A stretch of DNA of 64,000 nt from Saprospiraceae bacterium (GTDB lineage: Bacteria; Bacteroidota; Bacteroidia; Chitinophagales; Saprospiraceae): contig JADKAA010000027.1 of assembly GCA_016715465.1 (NCBI GenBank), positions 1 through 64,000 on the forward strand, given 5' to 3'. Shown one piece after another: positions 9,903 through 17,722 of this stretch. Numbering within the stretch: the stretch's first letter is position 1; every line of letters begins with the position of its first letter. The notes beneath the pieces were generated by a model that was given only the letters and a program-made list of their open reading frames with translations, was not told the DNA's origin and did not search any database. Made by a program: the position numbers and the translations under genes.

Positions 9903-10566
9903 TCACATTGCTTTCAGTACAGGTTGCTCTTTCAGGTTAACCAGTACATGTTGCTTTACTAAATCCGTTGCGATCATTTGCCCGTACTCATGCCCGAGGC
10001 TTTCGGAAGATGAAGGGTCGAAGGATTGGCTCTGTGCAGAGTAGACCAGGTCATTCGTTGCCAGGTCGTACAGGTTAGTTTCCCAGAAGTACTTGGTATC
10101 TTCTGTATAGTAACCTTCTGAATAGATCCTGCCATAGATAGTTCTTGAATAGCCCCAGAAACGGTTGTAATAAATAGTATACGGAGTGTACTGCACCCGA
10201 CCCGGAACATAATATCTCTCCCGTGTTTTATCCAGCAGCACTACGGTAAGTACTGCATCTACACCAGAGTTGCGCAGTTTGCTGATCGCCTGTTCTTCAT
10301 TCATATTCTCAAAGGTCTTGGGATTGTATTCATCACAGGAGCAGGTCGCATCATAACCGAGGTCCTTCAGATCAGCTACCAGGTGTTGTTCCATTTTTTC
10401 TCTCAGTGTTCTGTCTGCATCCCGGATAAGACCCAATACGACAATCCTGTTATACTTTTTAGGCTGTATATTTTCTGCTTTCCATGAACTGGTGATGCGG
10501 GAAGAAGGTCCGCAACCAACCAGCAGGAATAAAAAACACTACAGCCATGGTTAATAGCTGTTTCAT
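9903..10566 (-). CDS. lipoprotein of unknown function, frameshifted in signal peptide
   Basis: Reading from the ATG at 10566 the product starts MKQLLTMAVVF. After a one-base shift in an A-run near 10532 it continues FLLVGCGPSS, a lipobox cleaved before Cys. The mature part of about 200 residues has RIVVLGLIRDADRTLREKMEQ near its start and a Tyr-rich middle (YTPYTIYYNRFWGYSRTIYG). The last third, ETNLYDLATNDLVYSAQSQS, is typical of Bacteroidota lipoproteins related to the curli-assembly CsgG-like/DUF4136 fold. That family link is tentative. Probably anchored in the outer or inner membrane facing the periplasm. Confidence 0.65.
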
Positions 10567-10659
10567 ATAGATTGTTTTACTCCTTGTAAGTTACTGCTGC
10601 CTGGTGTCTGTTGTTACTGATAGCTGTCACGGGTTGTATTGATAGCTGTCAATGGCAAT

Positions 10660-10691
10660 AAAAAACCCGGCAAAAATTGCCAGGTTTTTTT
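10660..10691. terminator. Rho-independent terminator after the tRNA-Asn 3' fragment
   Basis: The inverted repeat AAAAAACCcGGCAA / TTGCCaGGTTTTTT flanks a short A loop and has T-runs on both strands. It lies directly downstream of the minus-strand tRNA-Asn 3' end, so it probably was the original terminator of that tRNA gene. It also faces the end of the core chromosomal segment. Confidence 0.65.
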
Positions 10692-10724
10692 GCTCCCCTG
10701 TTGGACTTGAACCAACGACCCTCT
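10692..10724 (-). other. attachment site: 3' end of tRNA-Asn (outer copy)
   Basis: The minus strand carries the T-arm (stem GTTGG/CCAAC with loop TTCAAGT) and the acceptor 3' strand of a tRNA. It matches the sequence at 14382-14415 over 33-34 bases with one C-run difference. Upstream of the matching part no anticodon arm can be folded, so this is only a tRNA 3' end left by site-specific integration, not a tRNA gene. Confidence 0.75.
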
Positions 10725-10937
10725 TACATGATAATCAAAGAGTTATAAAAATGAAAAGAGTTATGTCCACCAATAGGACACCTTATGCTATATTATTAAA
10801 GAGGTTCACCCAAAGCTAATAGGGATAAAATACCCCTCAAAACTGGCTTTTCTGCCACCTCCTTTCTCTTTCACCAATGTAGAAATTTTGCTTTTTAAAA
10901 GGACAGGATATATCAATTGATTTTTTTCCTCAAAGAC

Positions 10938-11003
10938 ATACCCCATCCTCCGTTGTTGCTACGCTACACCTCCGGGAGTTGTCTATGAGGTGGGGGTCTT
11001 TTC
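10938..11003. repeat. imperfect long inverted repeat downstream of the 11014 gene
   Basis: AAAGACATACCCCATCCTC at the left and GAGGTGGGGGTCTTTT at the right can pair imperfectly across about 30 bases containing CCTCCGGGAG. It sits just beyond the 3' end of the minus-strand gene ending at 11014. It could be a terminator or a recombination-site remnant; nothing more can be said. Confidence 0.3.
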
Positions 11004-11013
11004 CATTCATCTA

Positions 11014-11496
11014 TCAAAGTTTTGAGATTGGCAATTGTATTGACAAAATACTATCTAAAAGCGAATAGACAATTTTAATATTATCAAAAACATACTGAGC
11101 ATTTTCTTCACAGCTCTTTTTGTGTATGCTCCAAGTTATACTTGTTTCAGACTGCTTTTCAGCATAGGTGCTATCTTCTTTCAGTTTAGGTAGCTTGATT
11201 GTGGTTTCTTTAAATATTGTGTATCTATTTTCAAAAAGTTCTCTTACCCTAAGAAGAGCTGACGGTTTAAAGTAAAATGGGAATGAAGGAAATGAAAAAA
11301 TAAGAATCAGTTCAAAAGTTCTTAACTGATTATCATTCTCTCTTTTCTTTACAACTATTCGAGACCACCATTCTTTGTCGTTTTTGCTACGTCCACCACC
11401 ATTCTCACTGCTAAATTTGTATTGAGAAGGAAGATTTGAAATAACTTTTTTCACGACTTCATTAAGTGAATAGTTGTATCGGCTATCATTCCACAT
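11014..11496 (-). CDS. hypothetical protein, 160 aa
   Basis: I do not recognise this protein. It starts MWNDSRYNYSLNEVVKK and contains a basic stretch (GGGRSKNDKEWWSRIVVKKRE), a hydrophobic/aromatic segment (LILIFSFPSFPFYFKP) and a C-terminal helical part. It follows the 11515 gene by 18 bp on the same strand, so both are probably expressed together under the palindromic operator at 11942. Codon use is A/T-rich compared with the core genes to the left, fitting a mobile element. Confidence 0.5.
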   Translation of the reverse strand: MWNDSRYNYSLNEVVKKVISNLPSQYKFSSENGGGRSKNDKEWWSRIVVKKRENDNQLRTFELILIFSFPSFPFYFKPSALLRVRELFENRYTIFKETTIKLPKLKEDSTYAEKQSETSITWSIHKKSCEENAQYVFDNIKIVYSLLDSILSIQLPISKL

Positions 11497-11514
11497 TTGT
11501 AGGGTTGGTTATTT

Positions 11515-11901
11515 TTACTTTATGTCCTGAAGACTTACTTGTACTGTTGGTCCTAATCCCAAAACTTTATCTTCTGCACTCTTAATAAGGTTGCCATCTA
11601 CATAAATGTTTATCTTAACCCAAACCTTTGCAGCTTTCATTTTTCTTGCTGTTTCTCCACCTACTGTAGAAACCTGAATGTTTTGATTTTTGTTTGTAGT
11701 GGTGAAAGTGTAAACCCAAGATTCGCTGGCAGTAGCTCCAGCATTTTTTTCTTCTTTATCAAAGTAATTAACCAAGATTTTTTCACCCTTCTTTGTTAAT
11801 ACTTCATATTTAATTAAATACTCCTTTTTAGCTGTGCCGGATTGCGAATAGGTAGAATATGAAAATAGTGATACGAGAAATAATAGAATAATTGGTTTCA
11901 T
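11515..11901 (-). CDS. secreted hypothetical protein, 128 aa
   Basis: An N-terminal signal peptide is clear: MKPIILLFLVSLFSYSTYSQ, with cleavage likely after the SYSTYS segment. The mature part of about 108 residues is rich in beta-strand pattern (YLIKYEVLTKKGEKILVNYF, ESWVYTFTTTNKNQNIQV, WVKINIYVDGNLIKSAEDK) and has no cysteine. The family is not recognised. It heads a two-gene minus-strand unit with the 11014 gene and is transcribed divergently from the XRE regulator at 11993. Confidence 0.55.
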   Translation of the reverse strand: MKPIILLFLVSLFSYSTYSQSGTAKKEYLIKYEVLTKKGEKILVNYFDKEEKNAGATASESWVYTFTTTNKNQNIQVSTVGGETARKMKAAKVWVKINIYVDGNLIKSAEDKVLGLGPTVQVSLQDIK

Positions 11902-11941
11902 GGTGATTTATTTCCCCCAAAATAATACTCTTTTTTAGAAA

Positions 11942-11959
11942 TTGGGATTATAATCCCAA
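11942..11959. promoter_or_regulatory. perfect 18-bp palindrome between divergent genes (probable operator)
   Basis: TTGGGATTATAATCCCAA is a perfect dyad located between the minus-strand gene starting at 11901 and the XRE regulator starting at 11993. Position and symmetry fit the binding site of a dimeric HTH repressor, most simply the XRE protein itself controlling both directions. This is inference from position only. Confidence 0.5.
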
Positions 11960-11992
11960 CATATTTTTATTGTTCTGCTTTCACTTTGAAAT

Positions 11993-12235
11993 GTGAAGGG
12001 TAAAAAGAAAATAAAACATTTTCGGAAAGACGAGCAGTTAAAAATTATTGGTGAAAACATCAGGAAATTTCGCAGGGCTAAGAAACTTTCTCAAAATGAA
12101 TTAGCCTTTCGCTGTAACGATAAAGACTGGTCTCAAATTAGCCGAATGGAAAGAGGGCTGGTTAATTTTTCAATTTCCTATCTTCTATTAGTTGCCGAAG
12201 TTTTGGAAGTGCCTCCAAAAGAACTACTACCATAA
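11993..12235 (+). CDS. XRE-family HTH transcriptional regulator
   Basis: A single-domain helix-turn-helix protein of 80 residues. After a basic lead (MKGKKKIKHFRKDEQ) comes a complete HTH_XRE: IGENIRKFRRAKKLSQNELAFR, then DWSQISRMERGLVNFSISYLL and LAEVLEVPPKELL. The start is GTG at 11993. It probably regulates the small element that contains it, acting on the palindrome at 11942-11959. No other effector domain is present. Confidence 0.75.
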   Translation: MKGKKKIKHFRKDEQLKIIGENIRKFRRAKKLSQNELAFRCNDKDWSQISRMERGLVNFSISYLLLVAEVLEVPPKELLP

Positions 12236-12958
12236 TAAATACAACACTTCATTTTCCCATATAGAAGAACTAACGATTGAAAATTTAGTTTCGTGTTTTT
12301 CTCCCATGTGGATTTTTTTTACTCAATACTTTTAGTACCTGGCTTTTTGATATACCATCCCCATAGACAAAATTTTCATTTCATCTTAGAGGCTAATTTA
12401 CATCAACCCGTTAACTTTTAATTTCGTTCTCTGCTGTACGTCAAATGATGTTAATCACTTTTACACCCACACGAAGCTAAAACCCCTGTTGATTCAGGAC
12501 ACCTTTACCCATTGTGTATTGCTTCGTCCAGTGAACTTATATAAAAAAGCTATTTTCGGAATTATCGGGGACTCCTCTTTCGCTATGAATGTCTCTTATT
12601 TCAAGACTGCAAAATACTACCCGACTTCTATGCCAAAAGTTCCAAGGTCTTTAAATTGTTCTCTTGTGGCTGTAAATGCTTTGAGGAATTTACAAAGCAC
12701 TATTCCTATTTGTTATTTGTAGAAGTGAGTACAAATTTACTTCAAGGATTAATACAAAGCATCAATTTTAGAAAATAAAAATTAATCAATTTAGTGATAA
12801 AAAGATTTTTTAATCAGAATAGTGATTTTCCTTATAAGTCAATACTGGTAAGGGTTTCAACAGACTGTATGCCTACATAATTTTTCAAATAAAATTTGGA
12901 AGTAACAATCAAGTACTGAAAAGAAAAGTCATCTTTTCAAGATGACCTTTCTTGTGTT
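12236..12958. other. 723-bp stretch without a supported gene
   Basis: This A/T-rich stretch lies between the XRE gene and the end of the minus-strand integrase gene. A 77-codon open frame at 12489-12722 has no recognisable features and no good start context, so I do not call it. No tRNA or IS end is visible; the last 60 bases may hold a terminator for the integrase, but no strong hairpin is seen. Confidence 0.4.
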
Positions 12959-14155
12959 TCATTGTAGTATTTCCTTTAATCGCTGCATATCTTCTGATAG
13001 CTTTAAATCAGTAACCACCGCATAGATTTGAGTAACCTTTGTACTGCTATGTCCTAATACCTTCGAAATAGTTTCTAATCCTATTCCATTGGCAAGAGCT
13101 ATGGTAGTGGCAAAAGTTCTTCTTCCCACATGGCTGGTAAGATTCTTGTTTATCTCACATAGTTCAGCAATCTCATGCAGATAACTGTTGAATTTTTGAA
13201 TACAGAAACATGGTAAAAGTTTATCGCTTTCATTATCCCTGTACTTTTCAATAATTCTTAAAGCCTGTGGTAAAAGAGGGATTGCACTCCGGGTATCAGT
13301 TTTCTTCCTCCTGATTGAAATCCATTGATTGCTGTCTATTCCTTTTGAAATATCACCTTTAGTCAGTTTTGCCATATCACAAAAAGCTAATCCCGTATAA
13401 CATTGAAATAGGAAAATATCTTTTGCAATTTGCAATCTTTGCAGTTTAAAAGATTTGGCCTCTATTGCCATTAATTCAGACTTTGACAAATAAACCCTAT
13501 CCACTTCCTTGTAACTGGCTTTATAACCCTGAAAGGGGTTAGATTCAATCCAGTTATTTGAAACAGCTACATTGAGTATTTTCTTCAAATTCTTGCAATA
13601 CTTGGTAGTTGTATTATGATCGTTTTTATGGACTGATTTCAGGTAGTAATCAAATTCTGATATAAACCTATGGTTAAGTTCTTTCAGCCTAAAATCTGGC
13701 TTCTTATAGTGGTCTAAGAGGAAACTTTCAAGCCTTCTGGCTGTGATGTCATACTTCTCATAAGTAGAGAAAGCAAAATCAATTCCTATCCGGGATTTAA
13801 AGTTCTCATTGTGGTACTTCACCAGTTGTAACAAAGTAATTGTTTGTTCATCTTTCCCCAAAAATCTGTCTGCTAACCTGTCCAAAGAAATATCCTCATT
13901 TAAAACCATATCCCTAAAAATGGACATGATTTTGGCTTTGGTTTCATCAATGTACTGGTTAATCTGATTGGCTTCTTGGGTCTTAATTTTTACTCTGTAT
14001 CTGGTTTTATCCCACTTGGATGGCTCTAAACTAAAGCCTGTACTAAACTCTTTACGTTGCTGATTATAGCTTATCCGAAGCATTAAAGGAGCTACCCCTT
14101 TTTTGTTTATCCTGCTGCTTTTAAGCCAAAACAGGATGCTGACATTGTTTGCCAT
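12959..14155 (-). CDS. tyrosine recombinase (site-specific integrase)
   Basis: A phage-type integrase of 398 residues with the Bacteroidota layout: an arm-binding/SAM-like N-terminus (NNVSILFWLKSSRINKKGVAP) and a C-terminal catalytic domain. Catalytic residues can be seen as the Arg in YTGLAFCDMAKL context (the usual R is not in its canonical place and should be checked), HVGRRTFATTIAL, LGHSSTKVTQIYAVV with the His and the Tyr nucleophile. I start at the ATG at 14155, the usual position before NNVSILFW, rather than the GTG at 14179. It lies next to the right tRNA-Asn repeat and should catalyse integration of the 3.7-kb element. Confidence 0.85.
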   Translation of the reverse strand: MANNVSILFWLKSSRINKKGVAPLMLRISYNQQRKEFSTGFSLEPSKWDKTRYRVKIKTQEANQINQYIDETKAKIMSIFRDMVLNEDISLDRLADRFLGKDEQTITLLQLVKYHNENFKSRIGIDFAFSTYEKYDITARRLESFLLDHYKKPDFRLKELNHRFISEFDYYLKSVHKNDHNTTTKYCKNLKKILNVAVSNNWIESNPFQGYKASYKEVDRVYLSKSELMAIEAKSFKLQRLQIAKDIFLFQCYTGLAFCDMAKLTKGDISKGIDSNQWISIRRKKTDTRSAIPLLPQALRIIEKYRDNESDKLLPCFCIQKFNSYLHEIAELCEINKNLTSHVGRRTFATTIALANGIGLETISKVLGHSSTKVTQIYAVVTDLKLSEDMQRLKEILQ

Positions 14156-14175
14156 TTGGTAGGTTTTAAAAATGT

Positions 14176-14217
14176 CCACCTATTCAGAGGTGGGTTAAAC
14201 AATTGGGTTAATTGTTT
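14176..14217. promoter_or_regulatory. two adjacent perfect inverted repeats upstream of the integrase
   Basis: CCACCT-N6-AGGTGG (14176-14193) and AAACAATT-N5-AATTGTTT (14197-14217) lie back to back just upstream of the minus-strand integrase start. They may be operators or leader hairpins controlling integrase expression, or arm-type recombinase sites; sequence cannot distinguish these. Confidence 0.4.
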
Positions 14218-14347
14218 CATTTCTATAACCTTTGACAATCTGTATTTTGAGCCTAAAAAGTGTACACCTGCTTCTTTAAGACTGTACACCAATCGGCCAC
14301 CTTTGGCGTGCTTTATGCTATTAGCATTTTGCAGGTAAGAAAACAAA

Positions 14348-14379
14348 AAAGCCCTTAGAATTTGACTTCTAAAGGCTTT
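14348..14379 (-). terminator. Rho-independent terminator after the second tRNA-Asn 3' fragment
   Basis: AAAGCC-TTAGAA pairs with TTCTAA-GGCTTT (one C/A mismatch) around a six-base loop. On the minus strand it is followed by CTTTTTTG. It lies directly downstream of the tRNA-Asn 3' fragment at 14382, mirroring the arrangement at 10660. Confidence 0.6.
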
Positions 14380-14381
14380 CC

Positions 14382-14429
14382 GCTCCCCCTGTTGGACTTG
14401 AACCAACGACCCTCTGATTAACAGTCAGA
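14382..14429 (-). other. attachment site: tRNA-Asn(GTT) 3' part with anticodon arm (middle copy)
   Basis: On the minus strand TCTGA-CTGTTAA-TCAGA forms a perfect anticodon arm with anticodon GTT. It is followed by a five-base variable loop, the GTTGG/CCAAC T-arm and the acceptor 3' strand. Upstream of the anticodon arm the sequence does not fold into a D-arm or a matching acceptor strand, so this is a partial tRNA gene. It is the junction between the 3.7-kb element and the larger element to its right; the complete tRNA gene is expected at the far end of that element, outside this window. Confidence 0.75.
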
Positions 14430-14543
14430 ACTACCATCACTACATGTTTTCTCTTGCCTATTCTTTATTTCATAACTATATGATATTCAATATTTATTTT
14501 TCTCTTATTTTCCTTTATTACTACATTATTTAGCAATTATTAG

Positions 14544-14571
14544 TATCTTTGAGGTCACATTTGAGGTCACA
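14544..14571 (+). promoter_or_regulatory. promoter -7 box with tandem 12-bp repeats before the integrase
   Basis: TATCTTTG (14544-14551) matches the Bacteroidota -7 consensus TAnnTTTG. It overlaps two perfect tandem copies of TTTGAGGTCACA at 14548-14559 and 14560-14571, 20 bp before the integrase ATG. A direct repeat covering the -7 box and expected transcription start is a likely repressor/excisionase site. The -33 element is weak. Confidence 0.5.
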
Positions 14572-14591
14572 TTGAACCCGATGTAGTAATT

Positions 14592-15812
14592 ATGGAACAG
14601 GAAAAAGTAACCGTCAGTTTCTTTCTCGATGCCAGTCGCCCCAATTCAGAAGGCAAGTGTTTAATCAAACTCAATATCTACCAGCGGCCTATCAAAAAGC
14701 GGTATGCTACAAAGTACCATGCCACCCAGGAGGAATGGAAAAAGATCAATGCCTCTAACCTGCGGGATGAAGACCTCAAGAAGATCAAGAAAGGCCTTCA
14801 TGATATTTCCTCCAAAGCGGAAAAGGTGATTGCCAAGCTGGTACCCTTTTCATTTGTTGCATTTGAAGAAGCCTTTTTCAATAAGGAAGCTGCCAAACAC
14901 AGCACTACCCTTAAATACTGGTTTGATAAATACATTGAACACTTGAAACACACAGGGCAAATAGGCACTGCTATTTCTTACAACACTACGCTGAACTCCA
15001 TCAATGATTTCCGGAAAAACCTCAGCCTGCATGATATTACACCGGCGCTGCTGAACGATTACGAAAATCACCTGCTTAAAAATGGCAAGTCCATCAGCAC
15101 AGTAGGCATTTACATGCGCCAGCTTCGGGCCATCATTAACCAGGCTATTGATGCCAATGTGATTTCATCCGATAAGTACCCGTTCAAAAAGTACCAGAGT
15201 CCCGCCGGGCGCAATATCAAAAAAGCGTTGAGTGAGGCTGACCTGAACAAGCTGCTTGCTTATAAACCCACCACAGCAGATAAGCAAAAGGCAATTGATT
15301 TTTGGCTGTTTTCTTACCTGTGTAATGGAATGAACTTCGCTGACATTATCGAACTCAAACCCGATAACATCAGCGGCAACTTTTTGCATTTCATCAGGGC
15401 AAAAACCAAACGCACCAAGAAGAAAGACCTTCGCCCTATTCGTGTAGGTCTTAATGCCAGGGCTCTTGAAATTATCAGTCGTCAGAAAAACACAGACCCT
15501 GCCAATCCATATTTATTCCCCATATTGGAAGAAGGATTAACGCCATTAACGGTGAAACACCGCTGCCAGCGTTTTATCAAATGGGTAAACAACAAGATGG
15601 AAAGCATCCGCAAGGAATTGGAAATTGAACAAAAGATAGGAACTTATTCAGCCCGTCACTCTTTCTCCACTGTATTGAAGCGCAAAGGTGTTTCCACTGA
15701 GTTCATCAAAGAATCACTGGGGCACAGTTCCTTGGTTACCACCGAAAATTATTTAGATAGCTTTACAGATGATGTGAAGCTGCAATATGCAAACCTGTTA
15801 ACCCAACTATGA
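14592..15812 (+). CDS. tyrosine recombinase (integrase of the large island)
   Basis: A phage-type integrase of 406 residues, intact. The N-terminal arm-binding domain starts EKVTVSFFLDASRPNSEGK. The core-binding SAM-like domain covers roughly residues 110-200. The catalytic domain has SYLCNGMNFADIIEL, TYSARHSFSTVLKRKG, LGHSS and the nucleophile in TTENYLDSF. It is only distantly similar to the integrase at 12959 despite using the same tRNA-Asn target. The next gene overlaps it by 4 bp. Confidence 0.88.
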   Translation: MEQEKVTVSFFLDASRPNSEGKCLIKLNIYQRPIKKRYATKYHATQEEWKKINASNLRDEDLKKIKKGLHDISSKAEKVIAKLVPFSFVAFEEAFFNKEAAKHSTTLKYWFDKYIEHLKHTGQIGTAISYNTTLNSINDFRKNLSLHDITPALLNDYENHLLKNGKSISTVGIYMRQLRAIINQAIDANVISSDKYPFKKYQSPAGRNIKKALSEADLNKLLAYKPTTADKQKAIDFWLFSYLCNGMNFADIIELKPDNISGNFLHFIRAKTKRTKKKDLRPIRVGLNARALEIISRQKNTDPANPYLFPILEEGLTPLTVKHRCQRFIKWVNNKMESIRKELEIEQKIGTYSARHSFSTVLKRKGVSTEFIKESLGHSSLVTTENYLDSFTDDVKLQYANLLTQL

Positions 15813-17305
15813 TAAAATTCACAATCCTCAACAGCATTCTTAATGGCGACCTAATTCCCTGGCTAAACGCTAACGAACAGGTTGTCGGTAAAATTGATCC
15901 ATGCTATTTAAAAGCGACTGCCTCAGTGCCGGTTAACGATACAGAGTTGCATGAGCAGGTAGCAACATTAGTTCAACCCTTTCCGATTTTATCAGACTAT
16001 TTAAAGACGCATACCCCGGCATATCCATCAAAACTAATTCCATCATTTTATTCCATTAGGCTTCCACAGCATACAGATACTTTTACTGCATATTACTATT
16101 TGACTTTCCGGCAGGAAACGCTTCGATTGTTCAATCTCATCATCAACAAATACAGTGAAATGGATGATGAAATGAAATCGTTCCTGGTGAATGAAAATCT
16201 AAAAGAATTAAAATATCTGGCTTTATCTCTCACGGAAAAAATGAATGAAAGAGGATTTACCCAAACTCCCAATCCTCACTCAGAGCCTGTTCTATATGCA
16301 TTATATGTAGCACGATATTTTGTGATACATCTGTTCTTTGAACTACAGGAATTATTTGCCGATGTTGTGAAGTCGCCAGTAATTCCAAAAGCTTTCTTTC
16401 AAACCTTTTTAAAAGAATTGTACAATGAAGACTATTTGAATCCCGCCTGGGCATTCTATGAGTTCAGATTAATGTTTTACATTGATAACAATCTCTTTTC
16501 ATATGAATCAGTCAGGAAAATATTTGATCAGCTAAAAGCAGAAAAAAGCCTGGAACAAAAAGAACAGGTAGTGGCTAAATATGAAAATGCAATCTACCTG
16601 CATTTACTTGGCCATAATCCGGCCGAAATTCAAAACCTGTTAAATAATACGTTAGTATCTGAGCTATTCAATCATCAAAAGACGACTATTCAAAACAGGT
16701 TAAACAGCCTTTCACTTGGGTTGGATAGGCTTGATCTTGTTAATGATGAATTGAACAAATTGTATTATACAGACACAACCACAAAAAATCATCATTCAGT
16801 CCCTTCACTGCTTTACCATTGGTTAACAACACAGGCAACCGTCTACACCAATGCTGCCAGTAATGTTTTTACAGCCGTTGCAGCGAAAGAATCAGGCACA
16901 GAACCCAAAGTAATTATACAGAAAATTAATGTCGAGGAACAAAAAGCTACGGCATACCGGCATCTTGCTTTCTTTCAGGGCGTAAATGCGCAGAACGAAA
17001 AAATAATGACCGCAGACCAGTTTCAAAAACTTATTACAGCAGTTAATTCTCTGATTGAATTTAACCTTGTACCTGCAATAGAGAAACCTTTACCACAAAT
17101 TAACCTGCCTACAAACTACATCCGCTACACATTTTATTTATTGCACAAAAGCCTTTATACTTCTAAAGCAATCCGTGATACCTGGATCAATTTCCTGCAT
17201 GATATGTTTGCTCAGTTTGGTAACGCAGAAAGAAAGACAACAAAAACAAAATTCTCTGAAAAGCCCCCTCTTTACGATACTGACTTACAACAGTTTAAAA
17301 AGTAA
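15809..17305 (+). CDS. hypothetical protein following the integrase, 498 aa
   Basis: I do not recognise a domain with confidence. The protein is predominantly helical, with no signal peptide or membrane segment. It has an acidic Leu-rich N-terminus, a middle containing FHYLTFRQETLRL-like and KNENAIYLHLLGHNPAEIQ-like helical patterns, and a basic C-terminal tail (RKTTKTKFSEKPP). Its ATG overlaps the integrase stop (ATGA), so it is translated with the integrase. RteC-type and other integrase-linked regulators occupy this position in related elements, but 498 residues is longer than RteC and I see no firm match. Confidence 0.6.
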   Translation: MIKFTILNSILNGDLIPWLNANEQVVGKIDPCYLKATASVPVNDTELHEQVATLVQPFPILSDYLKTHTPAYPSKLIPSFYSIRLPQHTDTFTAYYYLTFRQETLRLFNLIINKYSEMDDEMKSFLVNENLKELKYLALSLTEKMNERGFTQTPNPHSEPVLYALYVARYFVIHLFFELQELFADVVKSPVIPKAFFQTFLKELYNEDYLNPAWAFYEFRLMFYIDNNLFSYESVRKIFDQLKAEKSLEQKEQVVAKYENAIYLHLLGHNPAEIQNLLNNTLVSELFNHQKTTIQNRLNSLSLGLDRLDLVNDELNKLYYTDTTTKNHHSVPSLLYHWLTTQATVYTNAASNVFTAVAAKESGTEPKVIIQKINVEEQKATAYRHLAFFQGVNAQNEKIMTADQFQKLITAVNSLIEFNLVPAIEKPLPQINLPTNYIRYTFYLLHKSLYTSKAIRDTWINFLHDMFAQFGNAERKTTKTKFSEKPPLYDTDLQQFKK

Positions 17306-17359
17306 TTATGGTAAAGTAATATTACCGCTGTTTCACCTTTCCCTTACTTGCTCTTTTTG

Positions 17360-17392
17360 TTTTCGAGTCCTGACAAAACAGGATTCCGAAAA
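17360..17392 (+). promoter_or_regulatory. hairpin directly upstream of the excisionase-like gene
   Basis: TTTTCGaGTCCTG and CAGGATtCCGAAAA pair around an ACAAAA-type loop and end two bases before the ATG at 17395. Such a structure would cover the ribosome-binding region. It may regulate translation of the excisionase-like protein or be an operator; there is no T-run, so a terminator is unlikely. Confidence 0.4.
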
Positions 17393-17394
17393 CA

Positions 17395-17691
17395 ATGAAT
17401 ACAGATAATTTAATCCTCGACAAGCTCACCGAAATTGCTAACAAGCTGGATGAGCAAAACCTGTTACAAAAAGCAACCCTCAATTTCAACGAGGCTTGTA
17501 AGTACCTTGACGTAAGCCCCTCCCACCTCTACAAGCTTACCAGTACAAAACAAATTCCCCATTTCTGCCCCCAGGGTAAAAAACTCTACTTCAAAAGAGA
17601 AGAACTCGATGCCTGGCTGCAGCGCAACCGCCAGAGCGCCGATGAAAGTACCGATGCTGCCGACCTCGTTATGCGCAGCCGCAGAAGCTAA
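17395..17691 (+). CDS. excisionase-type helix-turn-helix DNA-binding protein
   Basis: A MerR/Xis-like winged-HTH protein of 98 residues. The core is LNFNEACKYLDVSPSHLYKL-type recognition followed by GKKLYFKREELDAWLQRNR, characteristic of the helix-turn-helix_17/excisionase family. It probably acts as a recombination directionality factor or as a regulator of the element. It is preceded by the hairpin at 17360 and followed by the VirE-N/DUF3987 gene 31 bp downstream, the usual order in Bacteroidota islands. Confidence 0.75.
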   Translation: MNTDNLILDKLTEIANKLDEQNLLQKATLNFNEACKYLDVSPSHLYKLTSTKQIPHFCPQGKKLYFKREELDAWLQRNRQSADESTDAADLVMRSRRS

Positions 17692-17722
17692 CCCTTTGTT
17701 TAACATTTTAAAGAACTGTAGA

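Larger units (their letters stand above)
10692..14415. mobile_element. 3.7-kb integrative element bounded by tRNA-Asn 3' direct repeats
   Basis: Direct repeats of a tRNA-Asn 3' end at 10692-10724 and 14382-14415 bracket this segment. Its integrase gene lies next to the right repeat. Besides the integrase it holds two small unknown genes on the minus strand, an XRE regulator with a palindromic operator, and about 0.7 kb without a clear gene. No replication or transfer gene is seen, so it is either a small passenger/satellite element or a remnant of a larger one. Confidence 0.65.

Noticed and set aside
10692..10750. Complete tRNA gene on the minus strand
   Set aside because: Only the T-arm and acceptor 3' strand are present; no anticodon or D-arm with standard spacing can be folded.
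12489..12722. 77-codon open frame
   Set aside because: No start context, no recognisable composition or domain, and it lies in an A/T-rich gap; chance frame.
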